From Blastococcus saxobsidens (GTDB lineage Bacteria; Actinomycetota; Actinomycetes; Mycobacteriales; Geodermatophilaceae): DNA of 64,000 nt. This document shows, in pieces, positions 25,614 to 34,349 of this stretch. The first letter of the stretch is position 1. Every line of letters begins with the position of its first letter. The notes under the pieces are model-generated. The model was not told the origin of the DNA and made no database searches. It was given only the letters and a program-made list of their open reading frames with translations. The stretch lies in the NCBI RefSeq assembly GCF_002938435.1, contig NZ_POQT01000014.1, positions 37,231 through 101,230 on the forward strand, in the 5' to 3' direction. The translations under genes were made by a program, and so were the position numbers.

Positions 25614-25810
25614 GACCGCTCCCGGGCCCACCACTCGCGGAAGGTCTCGGAGGGCGGCACGGGCAGCTCGCGCCTGGCCGTCCAGCCGTCCAGGGGGAAC
25701 GGCAGGGACGGCATCCGCCCTGACCGGCGGGCGAGGAGGCGGCCGAGCCGGCTGCTGCGCTGGGCGGTCGCCCACCGCCCGGCCGCGCCGGTGGCGTGCA
25801 GCCGGCGCGG
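25610..25810 (-). pseudogene. lutB: C-terminal remnant of lutB
   Basis: One minus-strand frame ending at the TGA at 25612-25610 reads [19 protein letters not shown], then [20 protein letters not shown], then [13 protein letters not shown]. This matches the usual C-terminus of LutB-type iron-sulfur proteins (LPxPLxxWTxxRDxPxPxxxTFREWW). Its stop overlaps the start of the lutC remnant, the arrangement of an intact lut operon. The upstream part with the ferredoxin cysteines and all of lutA are absent, replaced by the MFS gene on the other strand. The right-hand limit is approximate. Confidence 0.7.
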
Positions 25811-25904
25811 ACTGGTCCGTTGCTACCGTCGCGGTCGCCACCTCGAGAGCCCGGCGGAGCAACGAGCCCGCACTCGCCCGTGGTCAGGAAGCGCGAGAAG
25901 AACC

Positions 25905-27143
25905 GTGTCACCCCGCACCCTCTTGGGCCCGTACCGCAGGCTGTTCGCCGTCCCCGGCGCCTCGTCCTTCTCCCTCGCGGCCTGGCTGGGCCGCTTCCCG
26001 GCGCCGATGCTCGGCCTCGGCGCGGTCCTCCTCGTGGAGGGCGAGTCCGGCAGCTACGGCCTGGCCGGCGCGGTGTCGGGCACCCTGGCCCTGGCCTTCG
26101 CCGTGGCCGGTCCGCAGTGGGCCCGGGTGATGGACCTGCGCGGGCAGGGCGTCGTGCTGCGCGTGGCCCTGACCGCCACGCTGCTCACGGGCACCGCGTT
26201 CGTCGCCGCCGTCGTGGGCGGGGCGCCGCGCTGGAGCTGGTTCCTGCTCGCCGCGGCCACCGGCCTCAGCAGCCCCAACATCGGCTCGCTGGTGCGGGCG
26301 CGCTGGTCGGCCGTGCTCGACCCGGCCGGCCGGCAGACCGCTTACGCCTTCGAGGCGGTGGTCGACGAGGTGGTCTTCGTGCTCGGCCCGCCGCTCGTGA
26401 CGCTGCTGGCGACCCTGATCGCGCCGCCGGTCGGGTTCATGACCGGGATCGTCCTCGGTGTGGTGGGCGGGTGGTGGCTGGCGGCCCAGCGTGCCACCGA
26501 GCCGCCGCTGCACCCCGTCGACCCCGGCGCGCCCAAGCGGCGAAGGTCGGTGCTCACCCCCACGCTGCTGGTCGTCGTCGTCACCTACATGGCGGTCGGC
26601 ACCGTGTTCGGCGCGATCGACGTCGTCGTCGTCGGGTTCGCCGAGGAGGAGGGGGCACAGGCGTTCTCCGGCCTGGTGCTGGCGGTCTTCGCCCTCGGCA
26701 GCCTGTTCGCCGGGCTGGTCTACGGCCTGGCGAGGCTGCCCGGGACGCTGGTGTCCCGCTTCGTGGCCACGGCGGTCGCCTTCGGCCTGGCCGCGCAGCT
26801 GCTGTGGGGCGTCGGCTCGCTGGCGGTCCTGGTCGGCTGCGGCTTCCTCGCCGGGCTCACCATCGCGCCGGTGCTGGTGTCGGGGACGTCGCTGGTCGAG
26901 TCCCGCGTCGCCCAGGGCGTGCTCACCGAGTCGCTGGCCTGGACGATCACCGGCCTCACCCTAGGAGTCACCGCGGGCTCGGCGCTCGCGGGGGCGGCCG
27001 TGGATGCCTGGGGCGCCGAGGCGGCGTTCGCCGTCCCGGCCGGGGCCGCCGCCCTCGCGGGAGTGCTGGCGCTGGGCGGCACGGCGCTGATCGCCGAGCG
27101 CCGGGCGCCCGCGGAATTGGTTGAGGACCGCAGCACCGGGTAG
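25905..27143 (+). CDS. MFS transporter
   Basis: A 412-residue major facilitator protein with about 12 helices, resembling bacterial exporters. It starts MSPRTLLGPYRRLFAVPGASSFSLAAWLGRFPAPMLGLG, a pattern common to actinobacterial MFS proteins near regulators. The GTG at 25905 follows AGGAAGCGCGAGAAG; the frame is open further upstream through the lut remnant. The substrate is unknown. Its promoter region overlaps the broken lutB end, so the gene probably arrived or was rearranged here when lutAB was lost. Confidence 0.85.
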   Translation: MSPRTLLGPYRRLFAVPGASSFSLAAWLGRFPAPMLGLGAVLLVEGESGSYGLAGAVSGTLALAFAVAGPQWARVMDLRGQGVVLRVALTATLLTGTAFVAAVVGGAPRWSWFLLAAATGLSSPNIGSLVRARWSAVLDPAGRQTAYAFEAVVDEVVFVLGPPLVTLLATLIAPPVGFMTGIVLGVVGGWWLAAQRATEPPLHPVDPGAPKRRRSVLTPTLLVVVVTYMAVGTVFGAIDVVVVGFAEEEGAQAFSGLVLAVFALGSLFAGLVYGLARLPGTLVSRFVATAVAFGLAAQLLWGVGSLAVLVGCGFLAGLTIAPVLVSGTSLVESRVAQGVLTESLAWTITGLTLGVTAGSALAGAAVDAWGAEAAFAVPAGAAALAGVLALGGTALIAERRAPAELVEDRSTG

Positions 27144-27221
27144 GCGGAGCCCGGGTCGATCGTGCACGACCGATCGTGCGGTCCGCGGCCCCACCCCCCC
27201 CCGAACCGGAAGGACCAGCCT

Positions 27222-28064
27222 GTGGCTTCGGCAGTACCCACCCTCGACCTGAACAACGGCGTGCAGATCCCGCAGCTCGGCTTCGGGACCTACCAGGTCC
27301 CGCCGGAGGAGACCGCGGACGCCGTCTCCACCGCCCTCGAGGTCGGCTACCGGCACATCGACACCGCGGAGATGTACGGCAACGAGAAGGGCGTCGGCGA
27401 GGCCGTCGCGCGCTCCGGCGTCGACCGCGGTGAGATCTTCGTGACCAGCAAGCTGAACAACGGCTTCCACCGTCGCGACGACGCCCTGCGCGCCTTCGAC
27501 CAGACCCTGGCCGAACTCGGGTTCGACCAGCTCGACCTGTTCCTCATCCACTGGCCGCTGCCGGGCATCGACGTCGACTTCGTCGAGACCTGGAAGGCCA
27601 TGGAGGAGATCTACGCCAGCGGCCGCTGCCGGGCCATCGGCGTCTCCAACTTCCAGGAACACCACCTGCGGCGGCTGATCCAGGAGACCAGGACCAGGCC
27701 CGCGGTGAACCAGATCGAGGTGCACCCCTTCCTCGCCCAGGAGGCCCTCCGCGCCTTCAACGCCGAGCACGAGATCGTCACCGAGGCGTGGTCGCCCATC
27801 GCCCAGGGCAAGGTGCTCGACGACCCGGCGATCGTGGCGATCGCCGAGCGACTCGGCCGGACGCCCGCGCAGGTCGTGCTCCGCTGGCACATCGAGCGGG
27901 GCGACGTCGTCTTCCCCAAGTCCTCCTCGCGCGAGCGGATGGCGGAGAACTTCGCGCTGTTCGACTTCGAGCTGGATACCGGCGACCTGGCCACGCTGAC
28001 CGGCCTGGACCGGGGCGAGCGCACCGGTCCCGACCCGGACACGTTCAACTACATCCCGGGCTGA
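27222..28064 (+). CDS. aldo/keto reductase
   Basis: A 280-residue NADPH-dependent AKR of the 2,5-diketogluconate reductase type. Motifs are VQIPQLGFGTYQVPPEET (residues 13-30), GYRHIDTAEMYGNEKGVGEAV with the catalytic Asp and Tyr, FVTSKL with the catalytic Lys, LDLFLIHWPLPG with the His, and the cofactor site VFPKSSSRERMAENFALFDFELD. It reduces aldehydes or ketones in the cytosol. The start is GTG after GGAAGGACC. It is 78 bases after the MFS gene and may be cotranscribed. Confidence 0.93.
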   Translation: MASAVPTLDLNNGVQIPQLGFGTYQVPPEETADAVSTALEVGYRHIDTAEMYGNEKGVGEAVARSGVDRGEIFVTSKLNNGFHRRDDALRAFDQTLAELGFDQLDLFLIHWPLPGIDVDFVETWKAMEEIYASGRCRAIGVSNFQEHHLRRLIQETRTRPAVNQIEVHPFLAQEALRAFNAEHEIVTEAWSPIAQGKVLDDPAIVAIAERLGRTPAQVVLRWHIERGDVVFPKSSSRERMAENFALFDFELDTGDLATLTGLDRGERTGPDPDTFNYIPG

Positions 28065-28077
28065 TCGCACGACGTCG

Positions 28078-28109
28078 GCGGCCGTCGTTCCCCGTGGGAC
28101 GGCGGCCGC
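28078..28109 (+). terminator. hairpin after the aldo/keto reductase
   Basis: GCGGCCGTCGTTCCC pairs with GGGACGGCGGCCGC, with one G-U pair and one bulged base, around a short loop. It lies 13 bases after the stop and before the PadR promoter, so it probably ends the MFS-AKR transcript. Confidence 0.6.
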
Positions 28110-28181
28110 TGCCGTTCCCGCGGTCAGCGCCCGTGGCCAACGCGGAGTGGACGGGCGCGCCGTGGCTTGAATCCTTGGCAG

Positions 28182-28213
28182 ATGGATACCGCGTATGCAT
28201 ACTTCGTATCCAT
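28182..28213 (+). promoter_or_regulatory. PadR operator reaching the start codon
   Basis: The dyad ATGGATAC-N3-GTATGCATAC-N3-GTATCCAT is perfect in its arms and centred on GTATGCATAC (28193-28202), and its right arm includes the AT of the start ATG at 28212. TTGGCA (28175-28180) and CATACT (28198-28203) are spaced 17 bases as -35 and -10, placing the start site almost at the ATG. Autorepression of the PadR-ABC operon and a leaderless transcript are inferred. Confidence 0.7.
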
Positions 28214-28808
28214 GTCCATCCGACACGGTCTGCTCGCGCTCCTGCAGCGCGGTCCCAGCCATGGCTACCATCTCCGCGCCGAGTTCGACGCGGCCACCGG
28301 CGCCACCTGGCCCCTGAACGTCGGGCAGGTCTACTCGACGCTGGACCGGCTCGAGCGGGACGGTCTCGTCGTCCAGGACGGCGAGCCCGACAGCGACGGC
28401 CGGATCGCCTACCGGATCACCGACGTCGGGCAGGCCGAGCTGCGCGGCTGGTTCGCCTCCCCCGTGAGCGCGAAGAGCGCGCCGCGGGACGAGCTGGCGA
28501 TCAAGCTCGCGCTGGCGGTCACGACGCCGGGCGTCGACGTGCTACGCGTGGTGCAGACCCAGCGCACCGCCACCATGGCCGGGCTCCAGGAGCTCACCCG
28601 GCTCAAGACGCGGGTCCCCGACGACGGGGAGCTGGCGTGGTCCCTGGTCCTGGACTCGCTCGTCTTCCGGGCGGAGGCCGAGATCCGCTGGCTGGACCAC
28701 TGCGAGGCCCGCGTCGCCCGGGCGGCGGCCGAGCGACGCAGCGCCGCTCCCGAGCAGCCGGCACCGGCGACCGCGCCCCTGCCGAGCGGGAAGTGGGGAC
28801 GGCGATGA
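28212..28808 (+). CDS. PadR-family repressor
   Basis: A 198-residue regulator. The N-terminal winged helix is MSIRHGLLALLQRGPSHGYHLRAEFDAATGATWPLNVGQVYSTLDRLERDGLV (residues 1-53), followed by a C-terminal dimerisation helix bundle. The start ATG lies at the edge of a large dyad and has no ribosome binding site; a TTG at 28167 is a weaker choice. The stop overlaps the ABC ATPase start (ATGA). PadR proteins beside ABC exporters usually repress them until a toxic ligand binds. Confidence 0.9.
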   Translation: MSIRHGLLALLQRGPSHGYHLRAEFDAATGATWPLNVGQVYSTLDRLERDGLVVQDGEPDSDGRIAYRITDVGQAELRGWFASPVSAKSAPRDELAIKLALAVTTPGVDVLRVVQTQRTATMAGLQELTRLKTRVPDDGELAWSLVLDSLVFRAEAEIRWLDHCEARVARAAAERRSAAPEQPAPATAPLPSGKWGRR

Positions 28809-29533
28809 GCGCGGCGGTGCTGCGGCTGTCCGGGGTGACCCGGGAGCACGGGCAGGGCGACGTCGTCGTCCAGGCCCTGCGCGGTGTCGACCTGGCCGTC
28901 CTCCCCGGCGAGCTGGTCGCCGTCATGGGGCCGTCGGGTTCGGGGAAGTCGACCCTGCTGCACCTGGCCGGTGGCCTGGACCGCCCGACGTCGGGGTCCG
29001 TCGTCGTCGAGGGCCGCGACCTCGCCACGCTCACGGCGGCCCAGGTCGCGGCCGTCCGCCGCCGCAGCGTCGGCTACGTCTTCCAGGACCTCAACCTGCT
29101 CCCGTCGCTGACCGCCGTGGAGAACGTGGCGCTGCCGCTGGAGCTGGACGGCGTCCGCGGCGGGATGGCCCGGCGCGCGGCGCGCGAGGCGCTGGACGAG
29201 GTGGGGGTGGGCGCACTGGCCGGGCGCTTCCCCGACGAGATGTCGGGCGGGCAGCAGCAGCGGGTGGCCATCGCCCGCGCGCTGGTCGGCCCGCGCCGGC
29301 TGCTGCTCGCCGACGAGCCCACCGGTGCCCTGGACTCGACCACCGGCGAGGAGGTGCTGCGGGTGCTGCGCGCCCGCTGCGAGGCCGGGGCCGCCGGGGT
29401 CCTGGTCACCCACGAGGCCCGGCACGCCGCCTGGGCCGACCGGGTCGTCTTCCTGCGCGACGGCGTCGTCGTCGACCAGAGCGGTCCGGCCGCGGCGGCG
29501 GAGTCGCTGCTGCCCGCCGGCGGCGTCGGGTGA
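28805..29533 (+). CDS. ABC exporter ATPase (MacB/LolD type)
   Basis: A 242-residue ATPase with Walker A GPSGSGKST near residue 41, Q-loop YVFQDLNLLPSLTAVENVALPLEL, signature MSGGQQQRVAIARALVG and Walker B LLLADEPTGALD, typical of the MacB/LolD/FtsE group. It is translationally coupled to the PadR gene and to the permease (GTGA), forming a three-gene operon. Confidence 0.93.
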   Translation: MSAAVLRLSGVTREHGQGDVVVQALRGVDLAVLPGELVAVMGPSGSGKSTLLHLAGGLDRPTSGSVVVEGRDLATLTAAQVAAVRRRSVGYVFQDLNLLPSLTAVENVALPLELDGVRGGMARRAAREALDEVGVGALAGRFPDEMSGGQQQRVAIARALVGPRRLLLADEPTGALDSTTGEEVLRVLRARCEAGAAGVLVTHEARHAAWADRVVFLRDGVVVDQSGPAAAAESLLPAGGVG

Positions 29534-32172
29534 GCGGCTGGCTGACGCGCTGGCGGCTGGCGCTGCGCATGGCCCGCCGCGACGCACGACGGCACCGGGG
29601 CCGCACCGCGCTGGTGCTGCTGATGGTGGGGCTGCCCGTCCTCGCCGTCGTCGGCGCCGACACCCTGCTGCGCACCTGGCAGATCAGCCCGGCGGAGGCG
29701 CTGCCGGCGACGCTGGGCGCGGCCGACGCGCGCATCGAGGGGGTCGCCCGGAGCCCGATCGAGGCCGATCCGCTCACCGGTGAGCCGCTGGTGTTCGAGC
29801 CGGACGAGGAGGCGGCGCCGTGGTCCGCAGCCGAGGTGCGCGGCCTGCTGCCGGACGGGGCGGAGGTCGTCGAGCGCACCGTGGGCCGGGTCGCCTACCG
29901 GGCCGGAGCCGGCTACGCCGACGTGCCCGCCTACGCCGACGACCTCGACCGGCCGATCAGGGACGGCGCGGTCGAGGTGGTCGAGGGGCGCGTCCCGTCG
30001 ACGACCGACGAGGTCGCCGTGAGCGGGGCGGTGGCCGAGCGTGCCGGCGTCGCGGTCGGGCAGCCCCTCCGGGTGACGCCCGAGGACGTCCCCCTGACCG
30101 TCGTCGGGATCGTCGCGCCAGGCGCCGGTGCGCGGGACGACTTCGTCGTGGTGGCACCGGGGTCGGCGGACCTGCTGCGCTCGCGCAGCACCGAGTTCTA
30201 CGCGTCGGTGCCCGGTGGGCTGGACTGGCCGGCCGTGCGGGAGCTCAACGCCGCGGGGCTGGCCGTCGTCTCCCGCGCCGTGGTGGCCGATCCGCCCGCG
30301 GAGCCGGAGTACCGGTCGGACGGCGGGACGAGTGGCCCGAACACCGCAGAGGTGGCGGTGCTCGCGCTGATCGTGGCCGGCATCCTGCTCGAGGTGGTGC
30401 TGCTCGCCGGGCCGGCGTTCGCGGTGGGTCTCCGGCGGCAGCGACGCGACCTGGCCCTGCTGGCCGCGGTCGGCGGGAGCCCCGCGGACCTGCAGCGGAC
30501 CGTGCTCGCCTCCGGCGTGGTGCTCGGGGGCGGAGCGGCAGTCGGCGGCGCGCTGCTGGGCATCGGCCTGGCGTGGCTCGCTCTCCCGCTGGTCGCCGAG
30601 CGGGCCGACGTGCGCTTCGGCCCGTTCGACGTCGCGCCGCTCGACGTCCTCGCCGTCGTCGCCACCGGCCTGCTCGCCGGGCTCGCCGCCTCCGCCGTCC
30701 CGGCGACGCAGGCCGCCCGGACCGACGTCGTGCCGGCGCTCGCCGGACGCCGGGGGCAGGTCCGGACCTCCTGGCGGCTGCCGGTCGTCGGCCTGGTCGG
30801 CATCGCGGCGGGCGCGGTGCTCACCGTCCTCGGCGCGCAGGGCGGCGAGTTCGGCGTGGCCGCCGGCGCGGTGCTGCTCGTCGCCGGCACCGTCGTGGCG
30901 ACGCCGTGGCTGGTCGGGCTGCTCGCCCCGCTGGCCCGGTGGCTGCCGGCCGCGGGGCTCATCGCCGTCCGCGACGCGACCCGCAACCGGACCCGCACCG
31001 CCTCCGCCGTCGCCGCCGTCCTGGCCACCGTCGCCGCGGTGACGACGATGGCCATCGGCAGCCAGAGCGACAGCACCCAGGCCCGCCGCGACTACGTCCC
31101 CCAGGCGCCGATGGGCGCGGCCGTGGTGACCGTCTTCCAGGCCGGCGAGGAAGCCTGGACCGCCGTCGAGGGGATCGTGGCCGAGCAGCTGCCCGGTCAT
31201 CCGATCGGCCGCATCTGGAGCGTCGCCTACCTGGAGGCCGAGCCCCGCTCGCTGTCGCCGGTCCGGGCCGGCTGCACCGGCGGGCCGGGGGAGTGCCACT
31301 GGTTCCCCGAGGACGTGGCGTGGCTGCGGCCCACCTTCGGGGGCGAGGTCGTGGTGGCCGACGCCGGGACGGTCGCCGCGGCGGTGCCCGCCCCGTGGCG
31401 CGAGGAGGTGGCCGCGGCTCTCCGGGCGGAGCGGGCGGTGGTGTTCGGCAGCGGCGCGGTGGACGCGGCGGGCGAGGTCACGCTGCTGGGTTCCACGTGG
31501 AACGGCAGCTCGGACGAGGTCCTCGGGCGTGCGGCGCTGCCCGCCACCGAGATCTCGATCTCCTCGGGTGCCGAGCTCCAGGTGCCGTCGCTCGTGGTGG
31601 TCCCCCCTGCGCTGGCCGACCGGCTGCCGGTCCCGGTGACGACCACCGCGCTGGTGATCGGCGGCCCGGACGCCCCGGTCGGCCCGGCCGCGGAGGAACG
31701 GCTGGCCGAGGCGGTGCGCGCGGTGTCGGCCCAGGCGTCCGTGTACGTGGAGCGGGGCTGGACCGACGGGCTGGCCGTCGCGCGGCTGCTGCTCTTCGTC
31801 GTCGGCGGGGTGTTGGTGCTGGTGGCCACGCTGACCGCCACGGGGCTCGCGCTGGCAGACTCCCGACCCGATCTCGCGACACTCGCCGCGATCGGGGCCG
31901 CGCCGCGGACCCGACGGTTCATCGCGATGGGTTCGGCGGCGGTCATCGGCGTCGGCGGGGCGCTGCTCGGCCTGCTGGTGGGCGCCGGGCCGGGGATCGC
32001 GGTGGCCCATCCGTTGACCAGCAACGACTACGGGGCGGGCGCGAGGGCGGTGATCGACGTCCCCTGGCTGCTGCTCGGCGGAGTGGCCGTGGCGGTGCCG
32101 CTGCTCGCCGTCGCCGTCACCGGGCTGGTCGTCCGCTCCCGGCTGCCCATGGTCCGCCGCGTCGACGCCTGA
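29530..32172 (+). CDS. FtsX-like ABC permease
   Basis: An 880-residue membrane protein with one N-terminal helix, a large extracytoplasmic domain, and two FtsX-type blocks of about four helices each (about residues 270-500 and 750-880). The cytoplasmic loop LRRQRRDLALLAAVGGSPADLQRTVL is the FtsX coupling element. Together with the upstream ATPase it probably exports or extracts a hydrophobic or peptide substrate. Only this one large permease is encoded. Confidence 0.9.
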   Translation: MSGWLTRWRLALRMARRDARRHRGRTALVLLMVGLPVLAVVGADTLLRTWQISPAEALPATLGAADARIEGVARSPIEADPLTGEPLVFEPDEEAAPWSAAEVRGLLPDGAEVVERTVGRVAYRAGAGYADVPAYADDLDRPIRDGAVEVVEGRVPSTTDEVAVSGAVAERAGVAVGQPLRVTPEDVPLTVVGIVAPGAGARDDFVVVAPGSADLLRSRSTEFYASVPGGLDWPAVRELNAAGLAVVSRAVVADPPAEPEYRSDGGTSGPNTAEVAVLALIVAGILLEVVLLAGPAFAVGLRRQRRDLALLAAVGGSPADLQRTVLASGVVLGGGAAVGGALLGIGLAWLALPLVAERADVRFGPFDVAPLDVLAVVATGLLAGLAASAVPATQAARTDVVPALAGRRGQVRTSWRLPVVGLVGIAAGAVLTVLGAQGGEFGVAAGAVLLVAGTVVATPWLVGLLAPLARWLPAAGLIAVRDATRNRTRTASAVAAVLATVAAVTTMAIGSQSDSTQARRDYVPQAPMGAAVVTVFQAGEEAWTAVEGIVAEQLPGHPIGRIWSVAYLEAEPRSLSPVRAGCTGGPGECHWFPEDVAWLRPTFGGEVVVADAGTVAAAVPAPWREEVAAALRAERAVVFGSGAVDAAGEVTLLGSTWNGSSDEVLGRAALPATEISISSGAELQVPSLVVVPPALADRLPVPVTTTALVIGGPDAPVGPAAEERLAEAVRAVSAQASVYVERGWTDGLAVARLLLFVVGGVLVLVATLTATGLALADSRPDLATLAAIGAAPRTRRFIAMGSAAVIGVGGALLGLLVGAGPGIAVAHPLTSNDYGAGARAVIDVPWLLLGGVAVAVPLLAVAVTGLVVRSRLPMVRRVDA

Positions 32173-32195
32173 CCCACGTCCTCCCTCACCGTTCG

Positions 32196-32256
32196 GGGTC
32201 CTCACTCACCGTCGACCGCGAGGGAGGACCCTTGATGATCAGGAAACCTGATCATC
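32196..32256. repeat. two-hairpin intergenic repeat, copy 2
   Basis: GGGTCCTCACTC and GAGGGAGGACCC (32196-32231) enclose ACCGTCGACCGC, the same loop as copy 1 at 10233-10268, with one stem mismatch. GATGATCAGG-AAA-CCTGATCATC follows (32234-32256), a perfect 10-base stem. A partial extra copy, GTCCTCCCTCACCGT, precedes it. The element sits between two gene ends (the permease and the convergent DUF3097 gene) and may also terminate both. Confidence 0.75.
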
Positions 32257-32265
32257 AGGGGCAGG

Positions 32266-33075
32266 TCAGTCGGTCGTGACGAAGTCGATGAGCTCCTCGA
32301 CCCGGCCGATCAGGGTGGGCTCCAGGTCGGTCCAGACCTTGACGCGGGCCAGGATGCGCTGCGCCCACACGTAGCCGGTGTCGTCCTCCCAGCCCAGCCG
32401 CTTGCACACGCCGGTCTTCCAGTCCTCGCCCTTCGGCACCGTCGGCCACGCCTTGATGCCGACGACGGAGGGCTTGACCGCCTGCCAGATGTCGATGAAG
32501 GGGTGCCCGACGACCAGCGCGTGGTCACCGGTGATCTGCGCGGCGATCCGCGACTCCTTGGAGCCGGTCACCAGGTGGTCGACGAGCACGCCGAGCCGCC
32601 GTCCGGAGGCGGGCCGGAACTCCCGCACGATGCCGGGCAGGTCGTCGACGCCGTGCAGCGGCTCGACCACCACGCCCTCGATCCGCAGATCGTGGCCCCA
32701 CACCTTCTCCACCAGCTCCGCGTCGTGCTTGCCCTCGACGTAGATGCGGCCCTCTCGCGCGACACGGGCCCGGGCGCCGGCGACGTAGGTCGAGCCCGAC
32801 GCGCTGCGCGTGGGCACCGACGGCGCGGCCGCCTTCGGCCGCACGAGCACGACCGGCCGGCCGTCGACCCAGAACCCGGGGCCGAGCGGGTAGCCGCGCA
32901 CGCGCCCGTGGCGGTCCTCGAGGTGGACGACGTCCTTCTCGCACCGCACGACGGCACCCACGAAGCCCGAGCTCGGGTCCTCGACGACGAGGTGCTTCTC
33001 GGCTTCGACCTGAGGTGGCGGCTTCTTCTGGGTGCGGGGGTGGACGAGGTCGTCGTACGGCGAACGGGGAGGCAC
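32266..33075 (-). CDS. DUF3097 family protein
   Basis: A 269-residue protein matching the actinobacterial DUF3097 family. It has SPYDDLVHPRTQKKPPPQVEAEKHLVVED near the start, then RGYPLGPGFWVDGRPVVLVRP, IYVEGKHDAELVEKVWGHDLR near residue 115 (a TOPRIM-like EGKHD motif), and GDHALVVGHPFIDIWQAVKP. The TOPRIM-like segment hints at nucleic acid or phosphoryl transfer chemistry, but no function is known. The GTG at 33075 is chosen as the start; the frame is open further upstream. Confidence 0.85.
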   Translation of the reverse strand: MPPRSPYDDLVHPRTQKKPPPQVEAEKHLVVEDPSSGFVGAVVRCEKDVVHLEDRHGRVRGYPLGPGFWVDGRPVVLVRPKAAAPSVPTRSASGSTYVAGARARVAREGRIYVEGKHDAELVEKVWGHDLRIEGVVVEPLHGVDDLPGIVREFRPASGRRLGVLVDHLVTGSKESRIAAQITGDHALVVGHPFIDIWQAVKPSVVGIKAWPTVPKGEDWKTGVCKRLGWEDDTGYVWAQRILARVKVWTDLEPTLIGRVEELIDFVTTD

Positions 33076-33421
33076 CCGACCATGCTGAGCGCGCTCGGGG
33101 CCGCCGCCGTGGAGACGCGCCGACCGGCGGACGGGACCGATCCCTGCCGACACGCCCGCAACGCGGCCGAGGACGCAGAGTCACGACATGTTGATCCGTT
33201 GAGCTGGCCAACCGTCAGGTCGATCGTGCGCCATCTGCTGGTCCGTGACCTGCGCAGACGCCGGACGGCGGCACCGGCCCGGGTCCGGGATCAGCTCCGC
33301 GGCGGCACGGGAGGGCCGGGCGGCGCAGTCGCCGATCCCGCCCGTTCCGTTTCACGCCCTTGATCCAGGTCACCCATCCGGAGGACGCACCGACCCCGAG
33401 CTCAGACAGGAGCGATACCGC
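33076..33421. other. intergenic region, no gene seen
   Basis: This 346-base gap separates the divergent DUF3097 and PRC-barrel genes. I see no convincing coding frame, repeat or strong hairpin in it. It must hold both promoters. The only clear site is the binding sequence CAGGAGCG just before the start at 33422. Confidence 0.5.
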
Positions 33422-34258
33422 ATGATCGGCACCGACACCATCAGCCGCGTGATCGGCCAGGACGTGTACGACGAGGCCGGCGAGAAGATCGGCTCGGCCT
33501 CCGAGGTCTACCTGGACGACGAGACCGGCCAGCCCGAGTGGGTCACGGTCCGCACCGGGCTGTTCGGCACGAAGGAGTCCTTCGTCCCCATCCGCGACGC
33601 CGACCTCACCAACGACGGCGTTCGCGTAGCGGTCAGCAAGGCCCGCGTGAAGGACGCCCCGAAGATCGACACCGACGGGCACCTCTCCCCGCAGGAGGAG
33701 CAGGAGCTCTACCGCTACTACGGCCTCGGCGGGCAGACCACCCGCACCGAGACGGCCGGGATGACCGAGACGACCGGCAGGACCGAGACGACCGGCATGG
33801 CCGGGACCGCGGGCATGACCGAGACCACCGGTTTCGACGACCGGGGCACCGTCGGCCACGACACGTCCGGCCCCACCACGGACAACGCGATGACGCGCTC
33901 CGAGGAGCGCCTCAACGTGGGCACCCGCTCCGAAGAGGTCGGCCGCGCCCGGCTGCGCAAGTACGTCGTCAGCGAGAACGTGACCGAGACGGTCCCCGTG
34001 TCCCGCGAAGAGGTCCGGCTCGAGCGCGAGCCGATCACCGACGCCAACGTGGGCAACGCGATGGACGGCCCGGCCATCTCCGAGGAGGAGCACGAGGTCA
34101 CGCTGCACGCCGAGCGCCCCGTCGCGGAGAAGGAGGCCGTGCCGGTCGAGCGGATCCGTCTGGACAAGACGACCGTCACCGACGAGGCGCAGGTGAACGA
34201 GACCGTCCGCAAGGAGCAGGTCGAGATGGAAGGCGGCGACGACACCCGTCGCATGTGA
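33422..34258 (+). CDS. PRC-barrel/DUF2382 stress protein
   Basis: A 278-residue protein. A PRC-barrel fills residues 8-85 (VIGQDVYDEAGEKIGSASEVYLDD). A Thr/Met/Gly-rich linker with repeated MTETTG-like units spans about residues 105-145. A DUF2382 domain follows (RSEERLNVGTRSEEVGRARLRKYVVSENVTETVPVSREEVRLEREPI). Such YsnF/AvaK-like proteins are linked to envelope or desiccation stress in actinobacteria; their biochemical role is unknown. It is a single-gene unit ended by a strong hairpin. Confidence 0.88.
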   Translation: MIGTDTISRVIGQDVYDEAGEKIGSASEVYLDDETGQPEWVTVRTGLFGTKESFVPIRDADLTNDGVRVAVSKARVKDAPKIDTDGHLSPQEEQELYRYYGLGGQTTRTETAGMTETTGRTETTGMAGTAGMTETTGFDDRGTVGHDTSGPTTDNAMTRSEERLNVGTRSEEVGRARLRKYVVSENVTETVPVSREEVRLEREPITDANVGNAMDGPAISEEEHEVTLHAERPVAEKEAVPVERIRLDKTTVTDEAQVNETVRKEQVEMEGGDDTRRM

Positions 34259-34291
34259 TCGCCCCCGGCGCTGACGCCGGGAACCCATGAC

Positions 34292-34333
34292 GGGCGGCGG
34301 ACGGCCGAGCGACCACTCGGCCGTCCGCCGCCC
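34292..34333. terminator. strong bidirectional hairpin terminator
   Basis: GGGCGGCGGACGGCCGAG and CTCGGCCGTCCGCCGCCC form a perfect 18-base stem around CGACCA. It lies between the convergent PRC-barrel gene and the aminopeptidase gene and can serve both. Confidence 0.85.
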
Positions 34334-34349
34334 TCTGCGGCCGCAGCGC

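Noticed and set aside
29074..32205. Minus-strand open frame of 1043 codons opposite the ABC permease
   Set aside because: It is the shadow of the permease gene in GC-rich DNA: composed of Gly, Arg, His, Asp and Gln with no domain, while the plus strand has a coherent ABC permease.
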